IMG/VR virus record: IMGVR_UViG_3300030382_001506
Coordinates: 1 to 23,917 of that record
Origin: a virus
DNA: 23,917 nt
Strand: one strand, 5' to 3'
Below are positions 17,442 to 23,694 of the stretch, one piece after another. The notes beneath the pieces are model-generated. The model was not told the DNA's origin and did not search any database. It was given only the letters and a program-made list of their open reading frames with translations. Position numbers and translations under genes: made by a program. Position 1 is the stretch's first letter, and each line of letters starts with the position of its first letter.

Positions 17442-18251
17442 ATGACTAAACTTACTAAACAAGAAACTATTGGATTCATTATTCCAAGTAATAATATTAA
17501 TGAGAAATCAGTTGAGAAAGTTAATAAATATCTTCCTGAACTTTTAGAGAAAACAAGAGCATTTGGAAGTAGAAATAGTCAAACTACATTATCTTTGATG
17601 AGTTTGACCATGCTCAATGGTCATTCACCTTATCGTCTGCTTCGGCAAATTCTAGCTGAAACTGAGAAAAGAAAATCTGCATTAGCAGAAGCTCAGTTTA
17701 CTTATGCAGAGACTTTATCAGAAATAGAAAGATTAAAAGATTCAACTGATCCAGTAGATGCTGCTGCATATCGTCATAAATGTATTGTATTATCTTCATT
17801 AGAAAACGGCATCAATGGCTCATTTGGAGATATTGCTACTTTAATTGACGCTTATAACAATATAAAAAAGGTAAATAATATTGAAGATTGGGATGAAGTT
17901 GCTTTTGAGAAAGAAGAGAAACGACATCATGTACGAAGAGCATATGAATTAATGTATCGCGACTTACTTCAAGTAGGAAGAGCACAACCTGCTACTATTG
18001 AATACTGTCAACAGATGGGTATTCATCCACAGATTTGCTTTACAGAAGTGAGTACTTATATTAATAATGTAAATGAACGTATTGAACGAAATGAGTTTCT
18101 TCATGCAAATGACTTAGAAGATTTTTTAGATGAAATGGGCAATAAATATCACAAGAATGTAGATAAAACTGCTGAAAGATTATTTGGTAAAGCAGACTTC
18201 GTTAATAAAGATTATATGTATGATATGATGAAACAATCAGCGAGAAACTAA
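17442..18251 (+). CDS. Hypothetical helical protein of the fibre cluster
   Basis: This 269-residue protein is soluble, charged and predicted to be nearly all helix, beginning MTKLTKQETIGFIIPSNN. It has a coiled-coil-like stretch at about residues 74-100 (ETEKRKSALAEAQFTYAETL) and a basic/acidic middle (AFEKEEKRHHVRRAYEL). There is no signal peptide, membrane helix or recognised catalytic motif. It follows the adhesin gene by 15 bases, and its stop shares a TAATG with the next gene. A fibre-assembly or virion role is possible because fibre chaperones are often encoded directly after fibre genes, but nothing in the sequence proves it. I do not recognise the family. Confidence 0.82.
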   Translation: MTKLTKQETIGFIIPSNNINEKSVEKVNKYLPELLEKTRAFGSRNSQTTLSLMSLTMLNGHSPYRLLRQILAETEKRKSALAEAQFTYAETLSEIERLKDSTDPVDAAAYRHKCIVLSSLENGINGSFGDIATLIDAYNNIKKVNNIEDWDEVAFEKEEKRHHVRRAYELMYRDLLQVGRAQPATIEYCQQMGIHPQICFTEVSTYINNVNERIERNEFLHANDLEDFLDEMGNKYHKNVDKTAERLFGKADFVNKDYMYDMMKQSARN

Positions 18252-18541
18252 TGATTTACGATTACACACTTGAGAATGGTAGAGCCTCATCTTGGATGGA
18301 AGACGGTGGTTATTACAAAGATCCAGATAATAATAAGTTTATTGGATACTCTACAGTGAATGAAGCTTCTATACCTAATACTGCTACTAAATATACTAAG
18401 TCTCAAATGATTACAAAAGTATTAGATATTCATTCTAGATACCCTATAAGTGTATTAGGTCCTGATGATACTGTAGCTGCTTTAACTACCACTCAAGTAA
18501 CAGCTGAAGTTAATGCTTGGTGCTCTGCAAGAGGTCTCTAG
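18251..18541 (+). CDS. Small hypothetical protein of the fibre cluster
   Basis: This predicts a 96-residue soluble protein starting MIYDYTLENGRASSWMEDGG. The N-terminal half is rich in Tyr, Gly, Asn and Asp and probably beta/loop; the second half looks helical (SQMITKVLDIHSRYPI and TTTQVTAEVNAWCSARGL). The start codon overlaps the previous stop (TAATG), and the next gene begins three bases after its stop, so all three are probably co-translated. No family is recognised. By position it may act with the fibre or adhesin, for example as a small assembly factor, but this is an inference from location only. Confidence 0.78.
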   Translation: MIYDYTLENGRASSWMEDGGYYKDPDNNKFIGYSTVNEASIPNTATKYTKSQMITKVLDIHSRYPISVLGPDDTVAALTTTQVTAEVNAWCSARGL

Positions 18542-18544
18542 TTA

Positions 18545-18976
18545 ATGTCTGAGCCACCAATTGTACCTGGATATAAATTACCTAATCCAATAATAATAGG
18601 TCCAACAGAACTACCGCGTCCTGAATTGGATGCACCATCAGGTGAGATACCAACGTATCTACCTATGTATGTAGGTCCAGGTCAATTGGAACCACCTGAA
18701 GGTGTTACCTCAGAAGAAGAAGATGCTAATGCTAATAAACCACAACCTAAGAAGGTAGATATACCTTTTACAAACTATAGGATGCCGGTACCAGAAGAAG
18801 AGATAATGGTTACAGCAGCTACGACTGCTGCTATCTCGGTTGCGGCTACTTTGACAGCCACCAGTCTTTTTAAGCAATGTGTAAAGATATTTAAACCTAT
18901 CATAATGCAACTTGCAAAACGAATACAAAAGAAATTCACCAATGGAGACACCACAAAAGAAGAATCTTCTGGATAA
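18545..18976 (+). CDS. Proline-rich protein with one membrane segment
   Basis: This 143-residue protein has an unusual layout. Residues 1-85 are proline-rich and acidic (PPIVPGYKLPNP, GEIPTYLPMYVGPG). A hydrophobic Ala/Thr/Val helix follows at about 88-109 (VTAATTAAISVAATLTAT), then an amphipathic basic tail at about 110-131. There is no cleavable signal peptide. Proteins of this plan are common in T7-like marine cyanophages between the fibre and terminase genes, but their function is not established. A membrane or envelope role in lysis, or a minor virion role, is plausible from the next gene being a holin candidate, which starts inside the last 35 bases of this one. Confidence 0.8.
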   Translation: MSEPPIVPGYKLPNPIIIGPTELPRPELDAPSGEIPTYLPMYVGPGQLEPPEGVTSEEEDANANKPQPKKVDIPFTNYRMPVPEEEIMVTAATTAAISVAATLTATSLFKQCVKIFKPIIMQLAKRIQKKFTNGDTTKEESSG

Positions 18977-19244
18977 ATTAAAAGATGGAATAGATGATAA
19001 GGAAGAACAGATACAAATCCTAGGTACATTTGTACGGTTAGGAGTTGTTGTCTGGGCTGGCTTTATTATAACCCTTAACTACGTAGAATTACCGATGATT
19101 AAGAAAGGATCAAGTGGCGATATCACGTTCGTTGCCAGTGTGTTCACTGGTGCACTTGCTACTTTTGGATTGAACACATCTAATTCTAAAGGTAAGGGAA
19201 ATACACCCGTAAATTGTCCTATGGCTAAAAAGAAAGAAGAATGA
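18942..19244 (+). CDS. Two-helix membrane protein, holin candidate
   Basis: This 100-residue protein starts METPQKKNLLDKLKDG. I chose the ATG at 18942; the frame could also open at a TTG at 18912, but that adds only a short basic tail. Two hydrophobic helices are visible, at about residues 27-46 (ILGTFVRLGVVVWAGFIITL) and 61-78 (ITFVASVFTGALATFGL), with a charged N-terminus and a Lys/Glu-rich C-terminus. Size, two membrane segments and charged tail match class II holins, which permeabilise the inner membrane to time lysis. No endolysin gene is next to it, so the assignment is tentative. It overlaps the proline-rich gene by 35 bases and the next gene by ATGA. Confidence 0.72.
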   Translation: METPQKKNLLDKLKDGIDDKEEQIQILGTFVRLGVVVWAGFIITLNYVELPMIKKGSSGDITFVASVFTGALATFGLNTSNSKGKGNTPVNCPMAKKKEE

Positions 19245-19600
19245 AACGATGGTTAATACTCTTCTTACTGCTAACACCCTCGGTAGCAAGAGCAAATACA
19301 ATAACGCCCCAGTTCACCCAGGGAAGCATGAACGCAACTACAACTACAACTCAAACGGTAAACGAAACCATCACTCAAAAGGTTTATGGTGGCGAATACA
19401 AGCACTGGAGTGGTACAAATGTAACCCCTTCAGGAGCTATAAGAGATTCCAACACAACCTTTGCAGTGACAACAGCTGGAGCAGACTTCCAATTAGAAAC
19501 AGTAGACAGAGTAGCAGACGCTCTGGTAGAACAAATCGATATAACAAGAACAATAACAACCAATGCTACTACTACATCCTTATCTACCTTCTCACAATAG
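19241..19600 (+). CDS. Exported threonine-rich hypothetical protein
   Basis: This 119-residue protein has a clear signal peptide: basic MKR, hydrophobic WLILFLLLTP, and a cleavage site after ARA at residue 18. The mature part of about 100 residues is rich in Thr, Asn and Gln (NATTTTTQTVNETIT), with few charges and no cysteine, so a beta-rich or extended periplasmic protein is likely. It lacks a lipobox, so it is not an obvious outer-membrane spanin. The ATGA start couples it to the holin candidate. The reading frame one base upstream is also open through the whole gene (from an ATG at 19249). Several marine phages carry similar small exported Thr-rich proteins of unknown function. Confidence 0.8.
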   Translation: MKRWLILFLLLTPSVARANTITPQFTQGSMNATTTTTQTVNETITQKVYGGEYKHWSGTNVTPSGAIRDSNTTFAVTTAGADFQLETVDRVADALVEQIDITRTITTNATTTSLSTFSQ

Positions 19601-20097
19601 GGTTACCTGTTAGAGCTGCGGATGATACGTATAATAATGCGGCACCTAGTAGCACTGCAACAGGCAATGTGACCAATCAAGCAGTGCAATTCCAGAATAA
19701 TGGTGCCCCAAGTAGGCAGACAATGGGGAAACTGTCGGTATCCTGTAATGGACCTACTATGACTTTCTCCCCTTTCTGGCTTGCTAGCGAGAATAAGCCT
19801 TACGATCCTGAAAGCTATGCTAGAGGATGGAACTATGGAGCTCAATTAAATTTCATGGTGCCTCTAAATGGTAGTTTAACAGAACAATGTAAGTCTATGG
19901 CTATCAGGTTAGAAGAAACACTTAGATTAGAGTACGAACTCACTAGAGTTTCTAGATGTGCAGAGCTTTTAAAGAAAGGTTTCACCTTACGTGAAGGTTC
20001 TTCATTCGAACATCTATGTCATGATGTCGTACCTATAGTCTTACAACCAATTAAAGTAAAAGTAAACACCACTAATTATGATGATCACCCTAATTAA
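19576..20097 (+). CDS. Exported hypothetical protein with an irregular start
   Basis: This frame encodes a second signal peptide, ILIYLLTIGLPVRA (19576-19617), followed by a mature protein of about 160 residues with Asn/Thr-rich N-terminus, then SCNGPTMTFSPFW, a WNYGAQLNFMVPL strand and a helical Arg/Glu-rich segment (LEETLRLEYELTRVSRCAELL), ending near DDHPN. Four cysteines are present in the mature part. No ATG, GTG or TTG lies in frame between 19252 and 19669, so the start is unclear. The 5' end given here (an ATC codon) only marks the beginning of the signal-like segment. Options are the far-upstream ATG at 19249, which would overprint the whole previous gene; the GTG at 19669, which loses the signal peptide; or the ATG at 19563 with a one-base shift. 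The protein itself is well supported. Confidence 0.7.
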   Translation: MLIYLLTIGLPVRAADDTYNNAAPSSTATGNVTNQAVQFQNNGAPSRQTMGKLSVSCNGPTMTFSPFWLASENKPYDPESYARGWNYGAQLNFMVPLNGSLTEQCKSMAIRLEETLRLEYELTRVSRCAELLKKGFTLREGSSFEHLCHDVVPIVLQPIKVKVNTTNYDDHPN

Positions 20098-20242
20098 GCC
20101 ACTCTTAATCGCTTTCGTCCAAACTTCTGCAGTTAAAAACCTGATAGTTGATCTATTAGCCGTTGCTGCAGCTAGAACTGATAATAAAGTGGACGATCAA
20201 GCTGTAAAACTGATAAAAGAAAAACTACTAGGAGAGAATTGA
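20078..20242 (+). CDS. Small hydrophobic peptide
   Basis: This predicts a 54-residue peptide, MMITLIKPLLIAFVQTSAVK and onwards. The first 35 residues are hydrophobic with a basic residue every few positions, giving an amphipathic or weakly membrane-spanning helix; the rest is charged (ARTDNKVDDQAVKLIKEKLL). The start ATG (20078 or 20081) lies inside the last 20 bases of the preceding exported-protein gene. The location beside other membrane/exported proteins suggests a small membrane-associated role, perhaps in lysis control, but the sequence shows nothing specific. The coding case rests on the full-length open frame, compact packing and codon pattern. Confidence 0.68.
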   Translation: MMITLIKPLLIAFVQTSAVKNLIVDLLAVAAARTDNKVDDQAVKLIKEKLLGEN

Positions 20243-20246
20243 CACT

Positions 20247-20381
20247 ATGAAACCTGGTGTAACTTATAACTATGATCCAGAAACGAAAACTTTAAAACCA
20301 GAAAGAAAGATTCCTAAAGGTTTTACCAAGCGTCAGTTGAAAACAATCAAAGAGGAAAAAGATCCTGGTTTTACAGTATGA
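20247..20381 (+). CDS. Small basic protein upstream of the small terminase
   Basis: This predicts a 44-residue, lysine-rich soluble protein, MKPGVTYNYDPETKTLKPER and onwards. A good ribosome site (AGGAGAG, about 20230-20236) lies ten to twelve bases upstream of the ATG, and the stop forms an ATGA with the TerS start, so it may drive TerS translation by coupling. No family is recognised. Its basic charge fits nucleic-acid or packaging-complex contact, but that is speculation. Confidence 0.68.
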   Translation: MKPGVTYNYDPETKTLKPERKIPKGFTKRQLKTIKEEKDPGFTV

Positions 20382-20623
20382 AAAAAGCAACAGAAGAGAA
20401 GTTCAATGAGCTTCATAACCTTGTCACCCTTGAGTTTCTTAAGAGAGTCAAGAGTGGTGAGGCTTCTGCCCATGAACTTAAAGCAGCTTGTGACTGGCTG
20501 AAGACAAATGATGTCACTGGAGTTGCCTTAGATGGTAGCGCCTTAGATAAATTAAGCAAAGTAATGCCAAAAGTACATCCAGAACTAGTACAACAGAGGC
20601 TATATGGCAAGCAAAAGTACTGA
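20378..20623 (+). CDS. Small terminase subunit, T7 gp18-like
   Basis: This 81-residue protein is the DNA-recognition part of the packaging motor (T7 gp18 has 89 residues). The sequence begins with a helix MKKATEEKFNELHNLVTLEF, followed by LKRVKSGEASAHELKAACDW, a pattern common to small packaging proteins of T7-like phages (helix, RxKsGEAs, helix, WLKxN). It acts with the large terminase on concatemeric DNA at the portal. The ATG at 20378 overlaps the previous stop (ATGA), and the following HNH-like gene starts 20 bases before its own end. The TerS-to-TerL distance, about 3 kb, is much larger than in T7, with several extra genes between them. Confidence 0.82.
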   Translation: MKKATEEKFNELHNLVTLEFLKRVKSGEASAHELKAACDWLKTNDVTGVALDGSALDKLSKVMPKVHPELVQQRLYGKQKY

Positions 20624-20849
20624 TTACTATACATCTCACGCTAATGCGCTTAAAATTAAGCAAGATTATCAGCGTGAATATAATAAAAAACCAGCTCAGA
20701 AAAAGAAAAGGGCTGCACTTAACGCTGAAAACCGTAGGAGGAATACGTATGGGAATGGAGATAAGCTGGATGTCTCGCATCAACAAGGCGGTGGCACCAA
20801 GCTCGAAGGACAAAGCAAAAACCGAGCGAGAAACAGGGGGAAAGCGTAA
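20604..20849 (+). CDS. Small HNH-like protein next to the terminase
   Basis: This 81-residue, strongly basic protein starts MASKSTDYYTSHANALKIKQ, followed by a Lys/Arg helix (AQKKKRAALNAENRRRN) and a C-terminal segment LDVSHQQGGG, then QSKNRARNRGKA. The last part resembles the core of small phage HNH-type proteins (D-V-x-H, GG, S-x-N-R-x-R-N-R), which are common beside terminases. The second catalytic His/Asn strand appears shortened, so nuclease activity is uncertain; it may act as a DNA-binding packaging helper. The ATG at 20604 has AGAGG at about 20595-20599 as ribosome site. The 3' half is overlapped by another short frame starting at 20749. Confidence 0.75.
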   Translation: MASKSTDYYTSHANALKIKQDYQREYNKKPAQKKKRAALNAENRRRNTYGNGDKLDVSHQQGGGTKLEGQSKNRARNRGKA

Positions 20850-20853
20850 ATGA
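20749..20853 (+). CDS. Possible overlapping 34-residue gene
   Basis: A short frame, MGMEISWMSRINKAVAPSSK and onwards, lies inside the HNH-like gene in a different frame. Two features support it: AGGAGG at 20736-20741, the best Shine-Dalgarno match in the window, seven bases before its ATG; and an ATGA stop/start junction with the next gene at 20850, the junction type used repeatedly here. Against it, AGGAGG also simply encodes two arginines of the HNH-like protein. The product would be basic with an N-terminal amphipathic helix. No family is recognised. Confidence 0.45.
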   Translation: MGMEISWMSRINKAVAPSSKDKAKTERETGGKRK

Positions 20854-22025
20854 TTGATGATGAGGATAAGAAGAAGAAGCCCCCTTCTAAACTACAACGT
20901 TGGGAGACACGTTTAGAAGATCTTCTGAAAATAAAAAAACCAAATGATTACCACAAGCATCAAATAAGATCTGCTAAAATTAGAATAAAAGATATTAAAC
21001 AAGAAGCTAGCGATAGAACTACTAGATCTATTGAGAATATTGGCACAGAACAATCAAAAGCTTTAAGTAATATACCTAGGTTAGAGCGTATAATAGATAA
21101 TATGCCTAAGACCGCTATGAATAGAGGTCAATATGTAAACATGTTAAAAGGTGCCAAAGCTAGGCAAATTGAATCATTAGAAAATGCTCAACAAATTTGG
21201 AATAAACATCCTGAAAGAAGAAGTGAGATATCTAAGTCTTTAGGCATTGATACACCTTATGTTAAAAGTCAAGAGGATCATAATATTGAATCCGAAAGAG
21301 TTTTAGAAAAGTTCATAACAGATCGAGATAGATTAGCAACCCAAGCAGATACTGGATCAACATCTTCCGATAATAATATAGACACTCGCTCAACATCAGA
21401 AACAACCCCAACTGATTTAGAGAAAACAAAACTAACTGATTTAGAGACATTAACAAAACAATATAAATCTAAACCTTCTTTAATACAAAGGAAATTAATA
21501 GAAGGGGGATGGAAACCAGAAGAGTTAGCACAGAAAACTATAGATCATAGAGATTGGCGTAAAAGCCATGGTAGAACTGGAGGACTAAAAAGTGTTGATA
21601 CAAGAGGAGACTTAACTGAACAAATAGATAAGGATATGAAGGTTTCACTAGGTTCTAATCCAAATCTATATACAGGCTCAGCGGCTTTTGATCCTAAGGC
21701 AAAGCTACCTAAAGGTATAAAGATACCTGAAAAACTTGGAGGTTTCGGAGCAGACATCTATAAAGCACAACCTGGTGCTAAGGATCCAGTATTTAATACA
21801 GAAGGACCTGACTTAAGTAATATTATAAGTGGAAAGGGAACAAATACACTTAAGAGTATGGGTGGAAAGTTAAATGCCATTGCAAACATAGTTAGTGCAT
21901 TAAGCACGCCTACTGGCGGACAAGTACAGACTTCTAATAGGTCACCATCCTTCAAAGGTGGAAGAATGGGAGGTATAACTGGCTCAAATGTTAATGATTT
22001 AGATCAGTGGTGGATGAACGCATGA
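20850..22025 (+). CDS. Hypothetical protein between the terminase genes
   Basis: This 391-residue, highly charged soluble protein starts MIDDEDKKKKPPSKLQRWET. Residues 1-165 look helical and Lys/Arg/Glu-rich, possibly coiled coil (SAKIRIKDIKQEASDRTTRS). Residues about 166-195 are a Ser/Thr/Asp-rich linker, followed by a helical segment (TDLETLTKQYKSKPSLIQRK). The last hundred residues are Gly/Pro/Lys-rich with short ordered pieces (IPEKLGGFGADIYK, GGRMGGITGSNVNDLDQWWM). There is no signal peptide or clear membrane helix. The ATG directly follows the HNH-like gene's stop, and its stop forms ATGA with the next gene. The layout suggests a structural or ejected virion protein rather than an enzyme, but I recognise no family. 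Confidence 0.82.
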   Translation: MIDDEDKKKKPPSKLQRWETRLEDLLKIKKPNDYHKHQIRSAKIRIKDIKQEASDRTTRSIENIGTEQSKALSNIPRLERIIDNMPKTAMNRGQYVNMLKGAKARQIESLENAQQIWNKHPERRSEISKSLGIDTPYVKSQEDHNIESERVLEKFITDRDRLATQADTGSTSSDNNIDTRSTSETTPTDLEKTKLTDLETLTKQYKSKPSLIQRKLIEGGWKPEELAQKTIDHRDWRKSHGRTGGLKSVDTRGDLTEQIDKDMKVSLGSNPNLYTGSAAFDPKAKLPKGIKIPEKLGGFGADIYKAQPGAKDPVFNTEGPDLSNIISGKGTNTLKSMGGKLNAIANIVSALSTPTGGQVQTSNRSPSFKGGRMGGITGSNVNDLDQWWMNA

Positions 22026-23506
22026 GTGCTATAAATTATTTCGATACACTAGATGACTGGGAAGAGATTGAAAGACGCAGTCAAAACCAACTAACTAAAG
22101 ATGATGGTTATGTACCTTGGGGTACTAACTTAGTAGAAGGTGCTAAAGATTTAGCCGGTAGAGCTGTTGGTCAGCTACAAGAATGGGCTGAAGAAGATCC
22201 TGATACTTGGACTGATGATGCCTTACGTCTTATGGGTCGTGGGGTTGAAGGTGCAGGTAGTGCTATGGCTGACTGGGAAAGTCGGTCTGAAGAAGGTGAA
22301 CTAGGTTTACGTTCAGCTGCTGGCACTGCTCTACGTTTTATGAATTGGTCTAGTGAACAAGGTGCTAGACTAGGTAGAACTGGAGCTAGAGCACTAGGTG
22401 TTAATGAAGAACTAGGTGGCTTCTTAGGTAGTTTTCTACCAGAAGCTATCGGTACTAAAGGTTTAAGCAAGGTAGCACAGGTTGGTAAAGCAACTAAGCA
22501 GATTAGAAAGCTGAGGAAGTTAGGATATGGATTAGAAGTAGATGATATCACTAAAGGTCGTCATGCTTTTGCACATGCAACTGATGTTATTCCTGAACCT
22601 AGTGTATGGGATGATGCACTAACAGCTTCAACAGCTAATAAAACAGCTAGAAGACGTTTAGGTAAAATACATGAACAAGCTGAGAGTGCTAATGCTAAAA
22701 TCATCGAACGTCAAAAACTTGGTAAGAAACTTTCTGCTGATATAGATCCAGATGAATTGATAAGAAGAAAGACATTAAAAGATAGTGGTTTTAAAATGGA
22801 TAGAAAACAATTAAAATCAGAACTTTTAGAATTACAAGATAAAGGTATGTCTTTTGAGGATGCTAAAAAACAGCTTTTAGGTGATGAACCTTTTTGGATT
22901 GATAACCGTACTGGTGAACCTATAGCTTTACAATATAATACCAAAGATCCTACTAAACCGTATATGCCTGGTCAGTGGAGTCGTAGACAAAGAGGAGGCA
23001 AAAGAACACTCTTAACAGAACAGCAATCAGTAGGACCAGGTGAAACAGCTTTTACAAAGTATAATGCTAAAACTAATAAAGTTGAATTACTAGTAAAAAA
23101 AGGTGATGAGATTCATCATTGGAATTCTATAATAGATAAATCATCAGCTTATGTAGGTTTGAGTACACAGGAAGCTAAAGAATTAACAGGATTAGTACGT
23201 AAATCTGGTTGGATGTTTGGTGATAATAAAGCTAATCTGATAAAAATGATTAGAGGTGACCATAAAAAAATACATGCCTTTATGAGAGAAAGTGGTATTG
23301 AAGGTGCTAAGGCGCGTAAAGTAATGGAAAAATTATATTCAGGTAAGTCTATAGAAGAACGTTTTAAAATCTTACGTGGATTTATGGAACATGTTCAAGG
23401 TGCAGTAGACGAAGAATTAGTTAGAATGGGATATCAAATACCAGCATCTCATGCAGCAGCTCAATCTGCTAATCGTAAGGTCTTACAGACGATTAAAATG
23501 CCTTAA
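22022..23506 (+). CDS. Protein with C-terminal HNH-like nuclease motif, upstream of TerL
   Basis: This predicts 494 residues. I chose the ATG at 22022, which overlaps the previous stop (ATGA) and has GGTGG upstream, over the in-frame GTG at 22007. Residues 1-165 are acidic, Trp-containing and helical, with glycine-rich amphipathic stretches (LGVNEELGGFLGSFLPEAIG) like those of ejected virion proteins. Residues about 195-275 are Lys/Arg-rich helices. The C-terminal part carries EIHHW (His365, His366), then FGDNKANLIKM (Asn402, Asn405) and GDHKKIH (His414, His418). This His-His...Asn...His...His spacing matches HNH/endonuclease VII-like folds of toxin-type nucleases. The neighbourhood (TerS, TerL) suggests a role in packaging or an ejected nuclease acting on host DNA. 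The nuclease call is motif-based; activity is inferred. Confidence 0.8.
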   Translation: MSAINYFDTLDDWEEIERRSQNQLTKDDGYVPWGTNLVEGAKDLAGRAVGQLQEWAEEDPDTWTDDALRLMGRGVEGAGSAMADWESRSEEGELGLRSAAGTALRFMNWSSEQGARLGRTGARALGVNEELGGFLGSFLPEAIGTKGLSKVAQVGKATKQIRKLRKLGYGLEVDDITKGRHAFAHATDVIPEPSVWDDALTASTANKTARRRLGKIHEQAESANAKIIERQKLGKKLSADIDPDELIRRKTLKDSGFKMDRKQLKSELLELQDKGMSFEDAKKQLLGDEPFWIDNRTGEPIALQYNTKDPTKPYMPGQWSRRQRGGKRTLLTEQQSVGPGETAFTKYNAKTNKVELLVKKGDEIHHWNSIIDKSSAYVGLSTQEAKELTGLVRKSGWMFGDNKANLIKMIRGDHKKIHAFMRESGIEGAKARKVMEKLYSGKSIEERFKILRGFMEHVQGAVDEELVRMGYQIPASHAAAQSANRKVLQTIKMP

Positions 23507-23520
23507 CCAACCCTAACCCT

Positions 23521-23556
23521 ATGAAACACATTACAACCCCCTTGGAGGCGATTTAA
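23521..23556 (+). other. Possible 11-residue leader ORF
   Basis: A tiny frame MKHITTPLEAI ends with a TAA directly abutting the next start codon (23557). The GGAGG (23544-23548) that serves as ribosome site of the next gene lies inside its last codons, so its translation would affect access to that site. It has no Shine-Dalgarno of its own. It could be a translational-coupling leader or a chance frame. Confidence 0.35.
23544..23548 (+). promoter_or_regulatory. Strong ribosome-binding site for the 45-residue gene
   Basis: GGAGG lies eight bases upstream of the ATG at 23557, one of the clearest ribosome sites in the window. It supports that start in a region where the codon signal is short. 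Confidence 0.75.
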
Positions 23557-23694
23557 ATGGCCAAGAAGAAAGATAAATTAGCATCCTTAACTCCTACACA
23601 ATTAAAAAATATAATAAAAAAACTAGAAAAGGAAGCTATAGAGCAAAGAAAGAATCCTAAACCTTCTCATCCTAATACTAAATGGACAGTGTAA
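23557..23694 (+). CDS. Small basic protein upstream of the large terminase
   Basis: This predicts a 45-residue protein starting MAKKKDKLASLTPTQLKNII, then a Lys/Glu helix (KKLEKEAIEQRK) and a terminal PKPSHPNTKWTV. It is highly basic and helical, without a membrane segment. The ATG is supported by GGAGG at 23544-23548. Its 3' end overlaps the TerL start by 13 bases in another frame, so it is probably translationally coupled to TerL. A DNA-binding or packaging-accessory role is possible from charge and position; no family is recognised. Confidence 0.75.
   Translation: MAKKKDKLASLTPTQLKNIIKKLEKEAIEQRKNPKPSHPNTKWTV

Noticed and set aside
20644-20748. Longer version of the overlapping frame, starting at 20644
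   Set aside because: No ribosome site at that start; only the ATG at 20749 has AGGAGG, so just the 34-residue version was kept.
23508-23520. CCAACCCTAACCCT, telomere-like repeat
   Set aside because: Only about two units in a short intergenic gap; no array and no context for a terminal or origin repeat.
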